Position numbers and translations under genes: made by a program. Shown in pieces: positions 34,929-44,933 of a DNA stretch of 64,000 bases. Below the pieces are notes generated by a model. It worked only from the letters and a program-made list of their open reading frames with translations. It was not told the origin of the DNA and ran no database searches. The stretch is from Didymella arachidicola. Its lineage: Eukaryota; Ascomycota; Dothideomycetes; Pleosporales; Didymellaceae. The DNA is taken from assembly GCA_016630955.3 (NCBI GenBank), contig CM049990.2, positions 372,001 through 436,000 on the forward strand, read 5' to 3'. Numbering within the stretch: position 1 is the stretch's first letter; each line of letters starts with the position of its first letter.

Positions 34929-35305
34929 TGTTTAAGGCCTGTTTACTTTCGGTTCGACGGCCGATTTCTGCGTTCGAAAACCGGCCGATTTGCTGATATC
35001 AGTGGATCCAATCAGTAACACCTAGCGTGTTTACTTTCGATTTCTTTATAGAAAAGGCTCTTCGCTAACCAATAAGATTAGAGTAACCTCTTAGCAATAC
35101 GCAGTAGGAAGAGGAATGGTTAATTAACGCGCCGATTTTCTCTTGTACAAATTCGCCAATTGTTTTACAGACGTTAAATCCCTCCGTAAAGTAATCCGCC
35201 GCTAATTTCTACTACCGAGAAGCTTTTAGGGGCTAGTAATATGCTAGCTGGTGCTTATATTGAATACATAAATTGGCCGCCGATTCGAAAGTAAACAGAC
35301 CCTTA
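34929..35305. mobile_element. MITE, hAT-like, with terminal inverted repeats
   Basis: The left end reads AAGGCCTGTTTACTTTCG from 34934. The right end (35270-35304) is its inverted copy, GAAAGTAAACAGACCCTT, extended by a second matching block (GGCCG...AATT). The same 9 bp, accgtattg, stands at 34920-34928 and 35305-35313, which fits an 8-bp hAT-type target duplication. About 376 bp, AT-rich, no coding frame. It is therefore nonautonomous. Confidence 0.85.
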
Positions 35306-36164
35306 CCGTATTGATATCATGCCCTAGAAGCATGGAAAGACCACAATAACCCAGACTCGGAGGATTAGGCATTACCGTACGGTCGGTTACCTGCAACCAT
35401 GATGATACGTGCCGCATAAAGCACTTTGCTCGCAGCACCGCTCTTGCTTCACGGAATAGCTGGTGTTTCTGCTGAGCCTTAGCATGCGGACATGTAGATG
35501 TTTTTGCAGAAACCTTTCGATCACATCGATCGTACGGCCTTCAGTGATCGGCTCCTGCACCTTGCGATTAGGTGGGGTGCTGACACACACAGAAGTCTGA
35601 CAAAGACTGATGTGTGCGGGATCGCCGTGGTTGATAGAATTGCCACGTTGAAGCTTGATGAATACAAGCCGCGCTTGGCTGGCATGCTCAAGCGATTTTT
35701 TTCTTGCCAGCATCCCACGCACGTCTCACTCGACGCACATGTAGTTCCACAGAGCCTCGTATGGCGAAATTCTGCTCCTATCGAGTTGTTCAATAGATGC
35801 GCTACCTCGTACAAACTCAAGGCTAGGCGTGGGTGAGACCTGTTGAAACTGACACTCTTCTCGGCGTAGGGTCTCTGGGTTCAATGTGGCTTTGAGAAGA
35901 CTACCAGCTTGCCGCACATGCAGGATACTTTCACGAGTTGAATCTCGTTTCCGCACTGCGGTGTGTATGTTATGATGATGGCTTTCGAAGCACGCCCGCC
36001 GTCTCAGGGTTCATTGCCATGAAGAGCCAACAAGAGTCTGTACCGGGACGAGGGGACATTGTGACTTTCAGCACTCTTCGGCGGCATGAGGCGAATGAAA
36101 TGTGCGTATCCAGTGCTCCGGACCTTACGCAACTTGGCATTTGACAGTACCAGCTGGGCTCGGC
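35306..36164. other. Intergenic, weak frames only
   Basis: A 112-codon plus-strand frame (35498-35836) contains LLHLAIRWGAD, vaguely ankyrin-like, but no repeat follows. Not called as a gene. Confidence 0.45.
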
Positions 36165-37052
36165 TCAGGCCGCAAAAGCATCAGACGCCACTTGCCCGAG
36201 GTCTTGCCCATCGACCATGAACCTTACGTTTCGAACACCCCGAAATGCGATACCTAGCGGTCCGATGTAGCTAGTGTAAGTTTCTTGTTCTTCATCCCAA
36301 GCGTCTTGTATGAAGAGCAATAACATGATCTTGAGTGACCTGACAAGCCCCATGCGCTTGTCTTCGCCGTTTTCCGGGGAAGGATACTCACGGATGCTGC
36401 GAAAGGAGTTCCACAAAGAACGATGCTTGCCAAATACACATCTCATGTCGAAACTGGATATGGGCTCCGTTTGCGGCATGATCGCAAATTGACCCAAGCG
36501 GCCTTCTGTAGAAACTTCGAAGCGAAGCTCTTTGATCAGATGTGCGTCGTTTGAACCAGGCTGCAGACAAACTGCACGAATGTGCATGTACAGCAAGGAT
36601 AGCGGGTGCATTGATGTGCTAGCCCATTTTCGGCCTTGTAGGATCGCGCCACATGTACGCGCGACATGCACCATGTACGGATCATTCGCATTGCTGAAGA
36701 ATCGTAAGTTTATCCGGACCTTGTCGATTGGTCCAGATGTTCGCGAGGGGCAGCAGGTCCAGGTAGGCCAGAGCTCATGGTCGACGACCATGACATCGAG
36801 TGTGTAAGTCACCATGAGTCCTCGCAGACGATCCTGTGTCTCAACTCTAAGTTGCGTATTAGTGCCAAGGAGTCCAGAAGCATTGTACGTGTTGTGCGAT
36901 ATTCTTGGCGGCCGCAGGGCATCTTGTCCAGTGTGATTCAGTCGCGACTCTGTCTCATGTGCAGGATTCTTTGGAGGCTCTCTGCTGGATACAAGAACAT
37001 ATTCAATGATCTGGTCGCGTAGCTCACGAGGCAACGACGATAGGGAGGACAT
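36165..37052 (-). CDS. F-box-like uncharacterised protein
   Basis: A single exon of 295 residues from ATG 37052. The start MSSLSSLPRELRDQIIEYVL is the LPRELRDxIxxYVL entry typical of fungal F-box-like proteins. It is followed by NASGLLGTNTQLRVET and a beta-rich middle (DKVRINLRFFSNAND, MVHVARTCG). The C-terminus carries RNVRFMVDG. No other domain is seen. These genes form large lineage-expanded families in Pleosporales and Mycosphaerellales; an adaptor role in ubiquitination is inferred only from the entry motif. It shares this type of N-terminus with the genes at 10576 and 40762. Confidence 0.75.
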   Translation of the reverse strand: MSSLSSLPRELRDQIIEYVLVSSREPPKNPAHETESRLNHTGQDALRPPRISHNTYNASGLLGTNTQLRVETQDRLRGLMVTYTLDVMVVDHELWPTWTCCPSRTSGPIDKVRINLRFFSNANDPYMVHVARTCGAILQGRKWASTSMHPLSLLYMHIRAVCLQPGSNDAHLIKELRFEVSTEGRLGQFAIMPQTEPISSFDMRCVFGKHRSLWNSFRSIREYPSPENGEDKRMGLVRSLKIMLLLFIQDAWDEEQETYTSYIGPLGIAFRGVRNVRFMVDGQDLGQVASDAFAA

Positions 37053-38589
37053 GAGAGAGTTGTGTAGTGGCGTTCAGGTGACGTTCCCCATAAGTCCCGG
37101 CTAAAAGCCTTCGACGAAGAACACGCTAACGAGAACACGCTAAAAGACGACTCACGTCTCAACCCACATCAGCACTTTGAGAAGTACAAGAGCACCACAC
37201 ATTGAATCTGATTCCACTCATACACAATGCTGCCTGCCACTGGTGGGTTTTGTGAAATTAATGTAAGTGCGAGATGACTTTTTACAAGTCGTAGGGAACC
37301 GACTGTCGACTTGGAACAGAACCGGAAACGTGTCACCTCTTGGATTCGCTGTCTCGTCTCACTTTTTGTTCATTCCTCGCTTGCATTGGCCTACATCGTG
37401 TCCATCTCATCAATCATGGCTTCATTCTATGTTGTCCTATGCTTGTACATAATGAGCACTTATTGAGCAAGTTACTCGAGCCGAGCCACTCATGATTGTA
37501 TCTCGCGGTGGTCGCAATAAACTTGTTCACATTTAGCCTCGCACCTGTCTCATCAGTACGGATAAGTGGCGATGTACAGAAATATAAAGGCAGCGCACAC
37601 CGTGAAAGCCCGTTGCACATATTGTGTGAAGCACTTTCAAACGCCGACGTATAGCGACCATTCCTCTTCCCAAAATCGATACCAGCGACGATTCGAAAGG
37701 TCTTCAGCAGTTTCCCATATGGCCTATGGGCGATTTTCTGGATCGCCATCAATGGCGACGCTAATCGCACGTTTCCTCTAACCATGCTTATCAACAAGAT
37801 CGCCTTCGAGGTCGCTGCCATTTCGCTCGGGTCAAACGGCATCGAGAGGGGCGTTCGCCGTTGTACTGCGCCATGGTTGCAGCAATGGCGCAAAGGGCGG
37901 GTTCTTGTCGTTGAGCGATGTTGAGATTGCCTACTAAGTGTTCTACCTTCATCACCGGGTCAGTGCACTACTACATGCCCCTTTTTTGCGCTTCGGCATT
38001 ACCAAGAAGACTTGGAAGTCGTGCAGCTGACCATATGGCTTCAATACTGTGTATAGTGTCGATCGTTGTTGTTATTAAGGAGTCCTCGCTAACGGAATTT
38101 GATCTAAGCGTTCCGAAGAAATAGATTAAGCATATACCTGACACCAGGTCATGTTCCCCGTTTCAGCCTCCGGCACTTTGCCATGTGTACCGGTCAAGCA
38201 TTTTGCTGCACCCCGCGAACTCGCTACCGCAGTTGGTCAATATCTGCTTCATTTGTTTTCGTTTGTATCATGGCGAAATGGTGGCTGCGCTGTAACATTT
38301 GCGCCTCGGGATATCTGAAAATCCACCACCCAAGAACGACAAGCCATGCTCTGCTCAGTCGGCCATCCTCGTACCTCGTTGGTACTGTACCGCCGAGATC
38401 TGCATCCTGAGGCCCTTCGGGGCCTTGGGTGTAGCTGACGACGCGGCACCAAAGCCTCCGTCGACGATTCCGGTCATGTCCAACTGAGAAAGCGAGGAGT
38501 ATTTAAGAGGGGAAAGTTCAGCACCTTTAGACACCATCATCAACTTCCATTCTCTTCATTTCCCTCGCTTCACCACCTCTCGCTTCAAG
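37053..38589. other. Intergenic, no gene seen
   Basis: About 1.5 kb. The only long frame (37414-37893, minus) has an IVAGIDFG string that recalls Hsp70 but nothing else supports it. A TATA-like GTATTTAAGAG at 38500-38510 lies about 80 bp before the AA9 gene start. Confidence 0.5.
38500..38510 (+). promoter_or_regulatory. TATA-like element of the AA9 gene
   Basis: TATTTAAG-type motif about 80 bp upstream of ATG 38590, followed by a C/T-rich leader as usual for expressed fungal genes. Confidence 0.4.
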
Positions 38590-39452
38590 ATGCTTTCGAC
38601 ACTATTCATTCTCGGCACTGTCGCCACTCTGCTCGACACCGCATCTGCCCATGGCTTTATCAGCGGCGTCACTACCAACAATGTCTGGACCAAAGGTTCT
38701 GATCCTGTATGGTATTACTCGCCTGCGAACTCTAGGCCCCAGACTGCTGGCTGGGACTCTTTGAACCAGGATAATGGCTTCGTTGAGCCTGCCGCCTTGG
38801 GCACTGCGGACATCAACTGCCACAAGAGCGCGACCGCCGGCAGGCTCTATGCGAACGTCGCTGCTGGTGCTCAATTGACCTTGTACTGGAACACTTGGCC
38901 GGAAAGCCACAAGGGTCCTGTCATCAACTACATCGCTCCATGCAACGGTAAGTTTTGATAGCACTCATTGGTCGCGCCCATCTCATTTATTTGACAGGCG
39001 ATTGTACGACCCTGACCCCCAGCTCCCTTAAGTGGAGCAAGATATCCCAGGCTGGTCTGATCACCCCCGGCGGCTCTGGCACCTGGGCCACCGACAATCT
39101 CATCAAGACCAACTTCACCTCCACCGCCACTATCCCCAAGAATCTGAAGGCTGGCAACTACGTCATCCGCCACGAGATTATCGCCCTGCACGGCGCTGGG
39201 TCTGACAACGGCGCACAGCTGTATCCTCAGGTACGTGTCACCCCACTCGCTTAGACGGGAGGAATCAATTTGCTAACAAATACATAGTGCCTCAACCTCA
39301 AGGTGACGGGCAGTGGCTCTGTCGCTCCTACCGGTGGTGTTGCTGGTACCAGCTTGTACAAGAGGACCGATGCTGGCATTCTTTTCAACCTCTACAACAA
39401 CCCAACGAGCTACCCCTTCCCCGGCCCCGCTCTGTGGACTGCAGCGAACTAG
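38590..39452 (+). CDS. AA9 lytic polysaccharide monooxygenase
   Basis: Three exons, 38590-38947, 38998-39230 and 39288-39452, give 251 residues with clean GT-AG introns. The signal peptide ends ...DTASA and the mature chain starts HGFISGVTTNN, so His1 is placed for the copper histidine brace. The second copper histidine lies in VIRHEIIALH, followed by NGAQLYPQCLNLKVTGSGS, the AA9 motif with axial Tyr. Disulfide-forming cysteines (INCHK, IAPCNGDC, PQCLNL) are present. It would oxidatively cleave cellulose or related glucans outside the cell. No cellulose-binding module is attached, and the chain ends at YPFPGPALWTAAN. Confidence 0.94.
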
Positions 39453-39858
39453 ATCCGAGCACTGGGTGGATCAAGGGACATCGAGAAAGATTGCGTGAGG
39501 ATGGCGGATGTGTGGGCACTCTAGTGGGTTAGGAATTGTAAATATGCAGCGAGGAGTAATAAAGAATGCTGCTAGATGCTGATAGCATGGTGTCCACAGG
39601 CACATTGAGTACTGCGACGTGATAAAGTGAAACATACGGATTGGAACGGTGTACTGAGAATTGTCCATCTGTATGGTCTTCATATTGGATCATTGCCGTC
39701 AACGTGGTAGTTCTTGCATGTGGTGCGCCTTGCACGTCAGATGGACATTACTCCTCCGCTCAGCAGCCTTGCTACTTCATCCATTGACCCCGCAGCCTCG
39801 CTATTTCTTTCGCTCGCCTCACATTCACTGTTCGCTAAACTGAGGGTCCACCGCAAAC
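39453..39858. other. Intergenic, no gene seen
   Basis: 3' side of the AA9 gene and promoter of the hypothetical nuclear protein. No gene seen. Confidence 0.5.
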
Positions 39859-40726
39859 ATGGATGTCAAGCCTACCATAGATATGGGCAGATCACCTCAC
39901 CCAGATGGATCGACAAGCTCACACTTTCCCCATCTCAGTGTCGCTGTGACCTCGTCGTGGTCAGAACCGGGGCAGTATCAATAAGACGCACGCACCCTTC
40001 CAACCATTGGAATGTTCAAGCAGGACGTCTTTCAAGCGGGACAATTCGAACGAAGAGAACTCAAATACAAAGCGCATTAGAAATCCTGAGGATGAGAATC
40101 TTGCCGCGTCTAAGTCTGCCCGTTTGCCAGCATATTCGGGCCATGCAGACAGCAATGAGAGCGACCTCGACTCTGATGCAGATTGCCTTGAACTCGACGC
40201 TGTTCCGGATAGGATCTCAAAACAATTGACTTGTCCACGAGCAGCCACAACCGTAGCTCCGATACGCGACGTCACAATTTCCCCTCGTACATCACCAATT
40301 GCAGTTCTCCAGTCTCTTCAGCAAAGGTCTATGACTGATGTACAACTGACGATCAAGGAGATGGATACACTCGGAGCCAAAGGACTCGGGTCGAAAGCTA
40401 CAATTTGCCATGAGGAACTGCAGCGCGCTGCTGCTTGCACGGGACGGCTTCAACGGGATGCTATTGGTACGCTCACCCGCGAGTTCTGGTTGTACGTTGT
40501 TGATAGAAGGTAGAACTGATCAGCCAACACAGCGCTAGATGACTCGTCGAAGAAGTTGTGCACAGAGATGTACGCCTTAGGCGTCCAGCTCGTTCACATA
40601 ACAAAGAAATGGTCACAAATGTTCAGCACTACTGAGGGTGCTGCGCCCGCGATCATCGCCTGCACAGCCACATCAAAAACATACAAGTCCTCGCGACAGC
40701 CACAACATCAGCGGCCAGCCCTCTAG
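39859..40726 (+). CDS. Hypothetical polar protein, three exons
   Basis: Exons 39859-39974, 40021-40466 and 40533-40726 give 251 residues; introns are 46 and 66 nt and every junction keeps frame. The N-terminus is Ser/Pro/Thr-rich. A basic stretch (FKRDNSNEENSNTKRIRNPE) and an acidic one (SNESDLDSDADCLELD) follow. The C-terminal half is helical (VLQSLQQRSMTDVQLTIKEM; DDSSKKLCTEMYALGVQLVH). It resembles predicted nuclear fungal proteins of unknown role, but no domain is recognised. It ends 35 bp before the ATG of the next gene, so the two share a very short spacer. Confidence 0.6.
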
Positions 40727-40761
40727 ATCTTCAACTTTCCCCACTGCAAGTCATCGCTACT

Positions 40762-41802
40762 ATGCCCTCATTACTAGACCTCCCCGCCGAACTACGACAG
40801 CACATCCTCTTCATGGCTCTGCCGGAGACGCACCGCGTGGAATCCGCACCACCAACCCAATTCACCCACCTCTTCCACATCAACCGCCGTCTCCGCTTCG
40901 ACATGACCGCCGCAGCACCACTCTGGACGCCCATCCACTCCATCTCGCACCCCACCTCGCTCACAGGCTGCTTACCACGTACCCGCGGCTGGAACTGCCG
41001 CCTTATCTGTCTTGATCTATTCTGGACATCGTTCCTCGGCCGCATCGTGAACAAACACACGCACCGCGGCGCGGCGTCTTTTCTGCACCCAGAGCTGCTG
41101 GAGGATTGGATTAACGCTGTGCCGTTCCTGCCAGACGGTGTGGCGCAGATCTGGCTCGATGTCACGCCTGCGCCGGGAAATAAGCGCGAGATGCATCCTG
41201 AGTGGCGCTGCTGCGGGCCGCCGTGGCTCGATCTGTTTGTGCATGGGGATGCCGCGGCACGGCGGTTTCTGGGGGGCCACGTGCGGGACGTTGCGGCGTT
41301 GGTGCGAGCGCTTGATGAGCGATATGAAGGGAGGGCGAAGATTAGACTATGTGGGAGGCTGAGCGAGAAGAGTAGGTTCTTCGTTGAGGCTGTGGGCCAG
41401 GAGATCGGTGGGGAGGTGGAGTTTGTGGGGTCGTGGGTCGAGAATGAGGACGCGCTTAAGGCGTCTGTGGAGTCGTGGGCGACGTGTCCGATGGTTGCGA
41501 AGGAAGGACAGTGCGGTGCGCATTCGAATGCTTTCGCGTGGCTGGCTGGTGTAGATTGGAGTCGCGAGACTGGCGGTGTGTACACCGAGCTTGCAGATAA
41601 GGGGGTTGAGGTGTTTTGTCGTGAGAGCTTGAAGGATGTCGCAAGGTTCTATGACAGTGAAGATGAGTGTGTGGTGTTGGCCCCGTCCGCGTCGAGAAGA
41701 GATCTGGTAAGGATATTCCAGCACCAGATTGCGGCGGACTTGGGTCTGAAGACAAGGGAGGCGGGAGAAGGGGATGATAGACACGTTTTCGTGCGGCGGT
41801 AG
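40762..41802 (+). CDS. F-box-like N-terminus joined to a C-terminal R3H-type motif
   Basis: A single exon of 346 residues. The start MPSLLDLPAELRQHILFMAL is an F-box-like LPAELR entry. Near the C-terminus, SRRDLVRIFQHQIAADLGL followed by GDDRHVFVRR fits the R3H pattern (R-x3-H, then an Arg ending), a single-stranded nucleic-acid-binding motif. The middle has conserved-looking Trp/Cys stretches (WRCCGPPWLDLFVHG) of no known domain. The pairing suggests a nucleic-acid-linked role, but R3H assignment is by eye. No signal peptide or membrane segment. Confidence 0.7.
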   Translation: MPSLLDLPAELRQHILFMALPETHRVESAPPTQFTHLFHINRRLRFDMTAAAPLWTPIHSISHPTSLTGCLPRTRGWNCRLICLDLFWTSFLGRIVNKHTHRGAASFLHPELLEDWINAVPFLPDGVAQIWLDVTPAPGNKREMHPEWRCCGPPWLDLFVHGDAAARRFLGGHVRDVAALVRALDERYEGRAKIRLCGRLSEKSRFFVEAVGQEIGGEVEFVGSWVENEDALKASVESWATCPMVAKEGQCGAHSNAFAWLAGVDWSRETGGVYTELADKGVEVFCRESLKDVARFYDSEDECVVLAPSASRRDLVRIFQHQIAADLGLKTREAGEGDDRHVFVRR

Positions 41803-41968
41803 CCTTCCAAATGATTTCCGTAGTGGACGATGATCGCTCATTCACACGCTCTGCAATACCGTGCCCCCTATTACACGCCCTGCTAGCATCGATGAGTTCA
41901 AGCTGTAAGAGCACCGTGTCTTTCTTGTCTTCAAACGCTGTGACAAGCCCCGCCTCTTTCTGAAGTCC

Positions 41969-42346
41969 TCAGCCTTGAGCACACGCAATCGGCTCATCAA
42001 CATCGAGTTCGAAGTACAAGTTCCAGTGGCTTTTGCACCCAGGATTAAAGCCCTCTCCACACTTCGTACACCGACTCCCGCTTTGCATGTACTCGTCGAC
42101 GCTCAAAACATGTTTACACGCTCCGCAAAGCACTGCCTTTACGTTCCTTTGGTCTCTTGGCCATACGCCGGACTTGTGGGCCTCCTTTGCAGCATGGCAG
42201 CTGATGCAGGCGTAGAACTTCTGGCAGCAGAAGTGCTTGATAGCAATAATGTCGAGCGGAGAGTGCCAGTGGGCGCATTGAGTCAGCGTGGTGACGGAGA
42301 TGCCGTGAACAACTGGAGTCGGAGATGATTCTGGTTCTGCAGACAT
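41969..42346 (-). CDS. CHY-type zinc-finger protein (Hot13-like)
   Basis: A single exon of 125 residues. The zinc ligands run through TQCAHWHSPLDIIAIKHFCC, KFYACISCHAAKEAH, VLCGACKHVL and CTKCGEGFNPGC, the full CHY finger set. Yeast Hot13 is a protein of this type in the mitochondrial intermembrane space that aids the Mia40/Erv1 oxidation of small Tim proteins. By family it would act there, although some CHY proteins are cytosolic ubiquitin-related factors; those are larger with RING domains, absent here. The gene stands head to head with triosephosphate isomerase. Confidence 0.85.
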   Translation of the reverse strand: MSAEPESSPTPVVHGISVTTLTQCAHWHSPLDIIAIKHFCCQKFYACISCHAAKEAHKSGVWPRDQRNVKAVLCGACKHVLSVDEYMQSGSRCTKCGEGFNPGCKSHWNLYFELDVDEPIACAQG

Positions 42347-42944
42347 GTCGCTGTGGTGGGATGAGATCGAGTACCGGTCAGTTCCATACGCAAAGAACGT
42401 AGGGCTGAGCTAGCCTCGGAAGCGGAGATCCACTTCGTTCTTCACACAGGTTGAATCCTTGCTTGTGACGTTATGCTCCTCGATCTGTGCAGAGCCTCAA
42501 GAATCTGCATGTAATCATCTCGATGATAGAAGTCTGAGTGTTGGGGGGGTTCAGAGTGTGTTGCAATCACGGCGAGCAAGAAGGGATGTAAAGCCAACAT
42601 GAGCTTCCCGGTCTTCGGCGCTGAGCATGAACTCTCGCGGCGATGACAACATGCATCACCTCGGGTGAGTTTCTCTCGCGTTCCAAAGAACTCTCGAGCT
42701 CCGCATCTCCAGTGTTCCCACGGCCGGCCAAGGCCCAGCTCTCGGGCAGCCTCGGAGGCTGGTGTGAAGCTCGAGCTCGAAAGGTCCTTCGTCACTTGCC
42801 CCACCACCAGTGCCCCGCCCAGCAGCCAGCTCAAACATTTAGGTAGTCAGAAGCTCAACAACGCATTGCTTCTTCAACCTCATACTGCATACTTTGATAC
42901 CCTTTACACCCTTCCCAATACACACACACATACCAGCATTCAAA
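42347..42944. promoter_or_regulatory. Divergent promoter, CHY gene and TPI gene
   Basis: About 600 bp without a gene. It has a pyrimidine-rich and CA-repeat leader (cacacacacacat, near 42920-42935) just before the TPI start. Confidence 0.5.
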
Positions 42945-43841
42945 ATGGCACGTCAATTCTTCATCGGAGGCAACTTCAAGATGTAAGTAGGCAGCGCAAG
43001 CTTGTACGGACTGAAGGCTGATGGAATGACAGGAACGGCTCTATTGAGTCCATCAAGAAGATTGTCCAGAACCTCAACGACGCCAAGCTCGACCCCAATG
43101 CTGGTCAGTAGGCTTCACTGCAGATTTGAGAGCAGGCATGCTGACAACAAGCAGAGGTCGTCATTGCTCCCCCCGCGCTCTACCTCCTCCTGACCCGTGA
43201 GCACCTCCGCAAGGGCATTGAGGTCGCCGCTCAGAACGTCTACGACAAGCCCAACGGCGCCTTCACTGGTGAAATCTCCGCCGAGCAGCTCAAGGACAGC
43301 GGCATCACATGGACCATCCTGGGTCACTCGGAGCGCCGCACCATCCTGCAGGAGGACGACGCTTTCGTCGCCAGCAAGACCAAGGCTGCGCTCGACGGCG
43401 GCATCAGCGTTATCCTGTGCATCGGCGAGAGCCTCGAGCAGAGGGAGGCCGGCACCACCGTCGACGTCGTCACCAAGCAGCTCAAGGCCGTCGCAGACAA
43501 GGTCAAGGACTGGAGCAAGATCGTCATCGCCTACGAGCCCATCTGGTGAGTCCCAAACACGACACTGCGCTCGAGCAACACTGACATGTACCAGGGCCAT
43601 CGGCACCGGCAAGGTGGCGACCACCGAGCAAGCTCAGGAGGTCCACGCCGCGATCCGCGAGTGGCTGAAGAAGGAGGTCTCGTCCGAGGCTGCGGAGAAG
43701 ACGCGCATCCTGTACGGCGGCAGCGTCAACGAGAAGAACTGCGGCGAGCTTGCCAAGCAGGCCGATATCGATGGTTTCCTTGTTGGTGGTGCGTCGCTGA
43801 AGCCTGCGTTTGTCGACATTATCAACGCCAACTCTGCGTGA
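42945..43841 (+). CDS. tpiA: Triosephosphate isomerase
   Basis: Four exons (42945-42982, 43033-43103, 43155-43545, 43595-43841) give 248 residues, the normal length. The catalytic Lys is in GGNFKMNGS, split by intron 1 within the Met codon. The catalytic His is in LGHSERR and the Glu in AYEPIWAIGTGK, split by intron 3; YGGSVN closes the phosphate site. The enzyme interconverts dihydroxyacetone phosphate and glyceraldehyde 3-phosphate in glycolysis, in the cytosol. All four exon joins keep frame. The GC-rich third codon positions fit a highly expressed gene. Confidence 0.97.
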
Positions 43842-44236
43842 ATTCATGGCGGCGGCGCGAGATTGTAGTTGGCTATCATGAGTAACGTTACCTGACGACA
43901 ATAAAATAGATGACTAGTTAAACGCTGCGTGATCTTGCTGTCTTCCCGTTGCCAGTGCGTAGAGTCTGGTAAACCTCGTTTCTAGGAAAGCAGTTGCTGA
44001 AAGTTTCCGAAACTTCCACTGTTTGAGGTACTGTATGTAGAGCACATGAGATGGTTATAATCACCAGCTCTTTCCAGAGCAGTAGAGTCAATGTGCGTTT
44101 TGATGGGTTGTAGTATTCGTACATTTGCTGTACAGCCGAATCCAAATACGCCGTCCATGCCATCTATTCATACAAGCTCTGCTGCCCCCAGAAGATGCTA
44201 CAATGGCTCCTCCTAAGACTTGCCCGGCCAAATGCC
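43842..44236. other. Intergenic between convergent genes
   Basis: 3' ends of TPI and of the mL43 gene face each other across about 395 bp. No gene seen. Confidence 0.55.
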
Positions 44237-44718
44237 CTATATCTGAATCTTGGCGCCGTGGAACGGACTCCAGATGCCCCTCACGCTCTCGTTGATACTG
44301 CTAACAGGCTTGCCCAGCTTCCTGTTCTTCTCCCCGTTGCTGTCGCGCAGCATCTCAGCCTTTTCCCTGACGCCCTCGTTCTGCAGGTTCTTGACGCAGA
44401 TGCTCCGCGTGGCGCCATTGATGTAGTGTGCGATGATGACCGGGTGCTTGCGCGGGCGCGGGCTGACGGAGAACTCGACGGAGGGGTTGCGCGCGGCGAA
44501 GACGGGCAGCGAGGACTTGATGAAGGCGTTCATGCCCCGGCTGGACCCCCACCAGTTGCAGTAGTGGAACTCAAGGCGTTTGCACTGGAGGACGAAGGCG
44601 CCGACGCCGTTCTACGGGTGTTAGTGCCGGGGGATGAGGGGGTGTGTGTGTGCTGTGAGGAGACGATTGGGCGGCGTACCTGGGCCTTTGCGACCGTCCG
44701 AGTCGCTGCGAGAGGCAT
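44237..44718 (-). CDS. mrpl51: Mitochondrial large-subunit ribosomal protein mL43 (MRPL51 family)
   Basis: Exon 1 (44718-44680) and exon 2 (44611-44237) give 137 residues. The joined sequence reads MPLAATRTVAKAQ then NGVGAFVLQCKRLEFHYCNW, WGSSRGMNAFI, and SVSPRPRKHPVIIAHYING, the L51/S25/CI-B8-type thioredoxin-like domain of mL43. The protein acts in the mitochondrial large ribosomal subunit. The start is the only ATG that keeps the conserved exon-2 frame. It is divergent from U1-70K; the two ATGs are only 216 bp apart. Confidence 0.92.
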
Positions 44719-44933
44719 GTTGGCGGTCGATGGCTGGTGAAGGGCGCCTGGCGGTGCCGTCGTCCATGGCTGCCGACTTTCTCGATGGCACGTGCGGCGA
44801 CTTTTGCCTGGCGCGCAACTTACCTCCAGCTTGACCCTTGGTTGCAACGACACCCACACCCACACCCACGCCCACACCCACCTCGCCACCAATTCACATC
44901 GCAGCTGGAGCGCCTTCCAGCACCAAATCCAGG
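44719..44933. promoter_or_regulatory. Short bidirectional promoter, mL43 and U1-70K
   Basis: Only 215 bp separate the two start codons. The segment holds the (CACCCA)-type repeat listed next. Both genes must draw their promoter elements from it or from inside the neighbour. Confidence 0.6.
44851..44881 (+). repeat. CACCCA-type short tandem repeat
   Basis: About five imperfect CACCCA units, one as CGCCCA, within the shared leader region. Purine-pyrimidine strand bias; in the U1-70K 5' leader. Confidence 0.85.

Noticed and set aside
35498..35836. Plus-strand frame with LLHLAIRWGAD, ankyrin-like
   Set aside because: Only one partial repeat, no second unit, and no clear start.
37414..37893. Minus-strand frame with IVAGIDFG, recalling Hsp70
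   Set aside because: No other Hsp70 motif in any frame nearby; the match is eight residues only.
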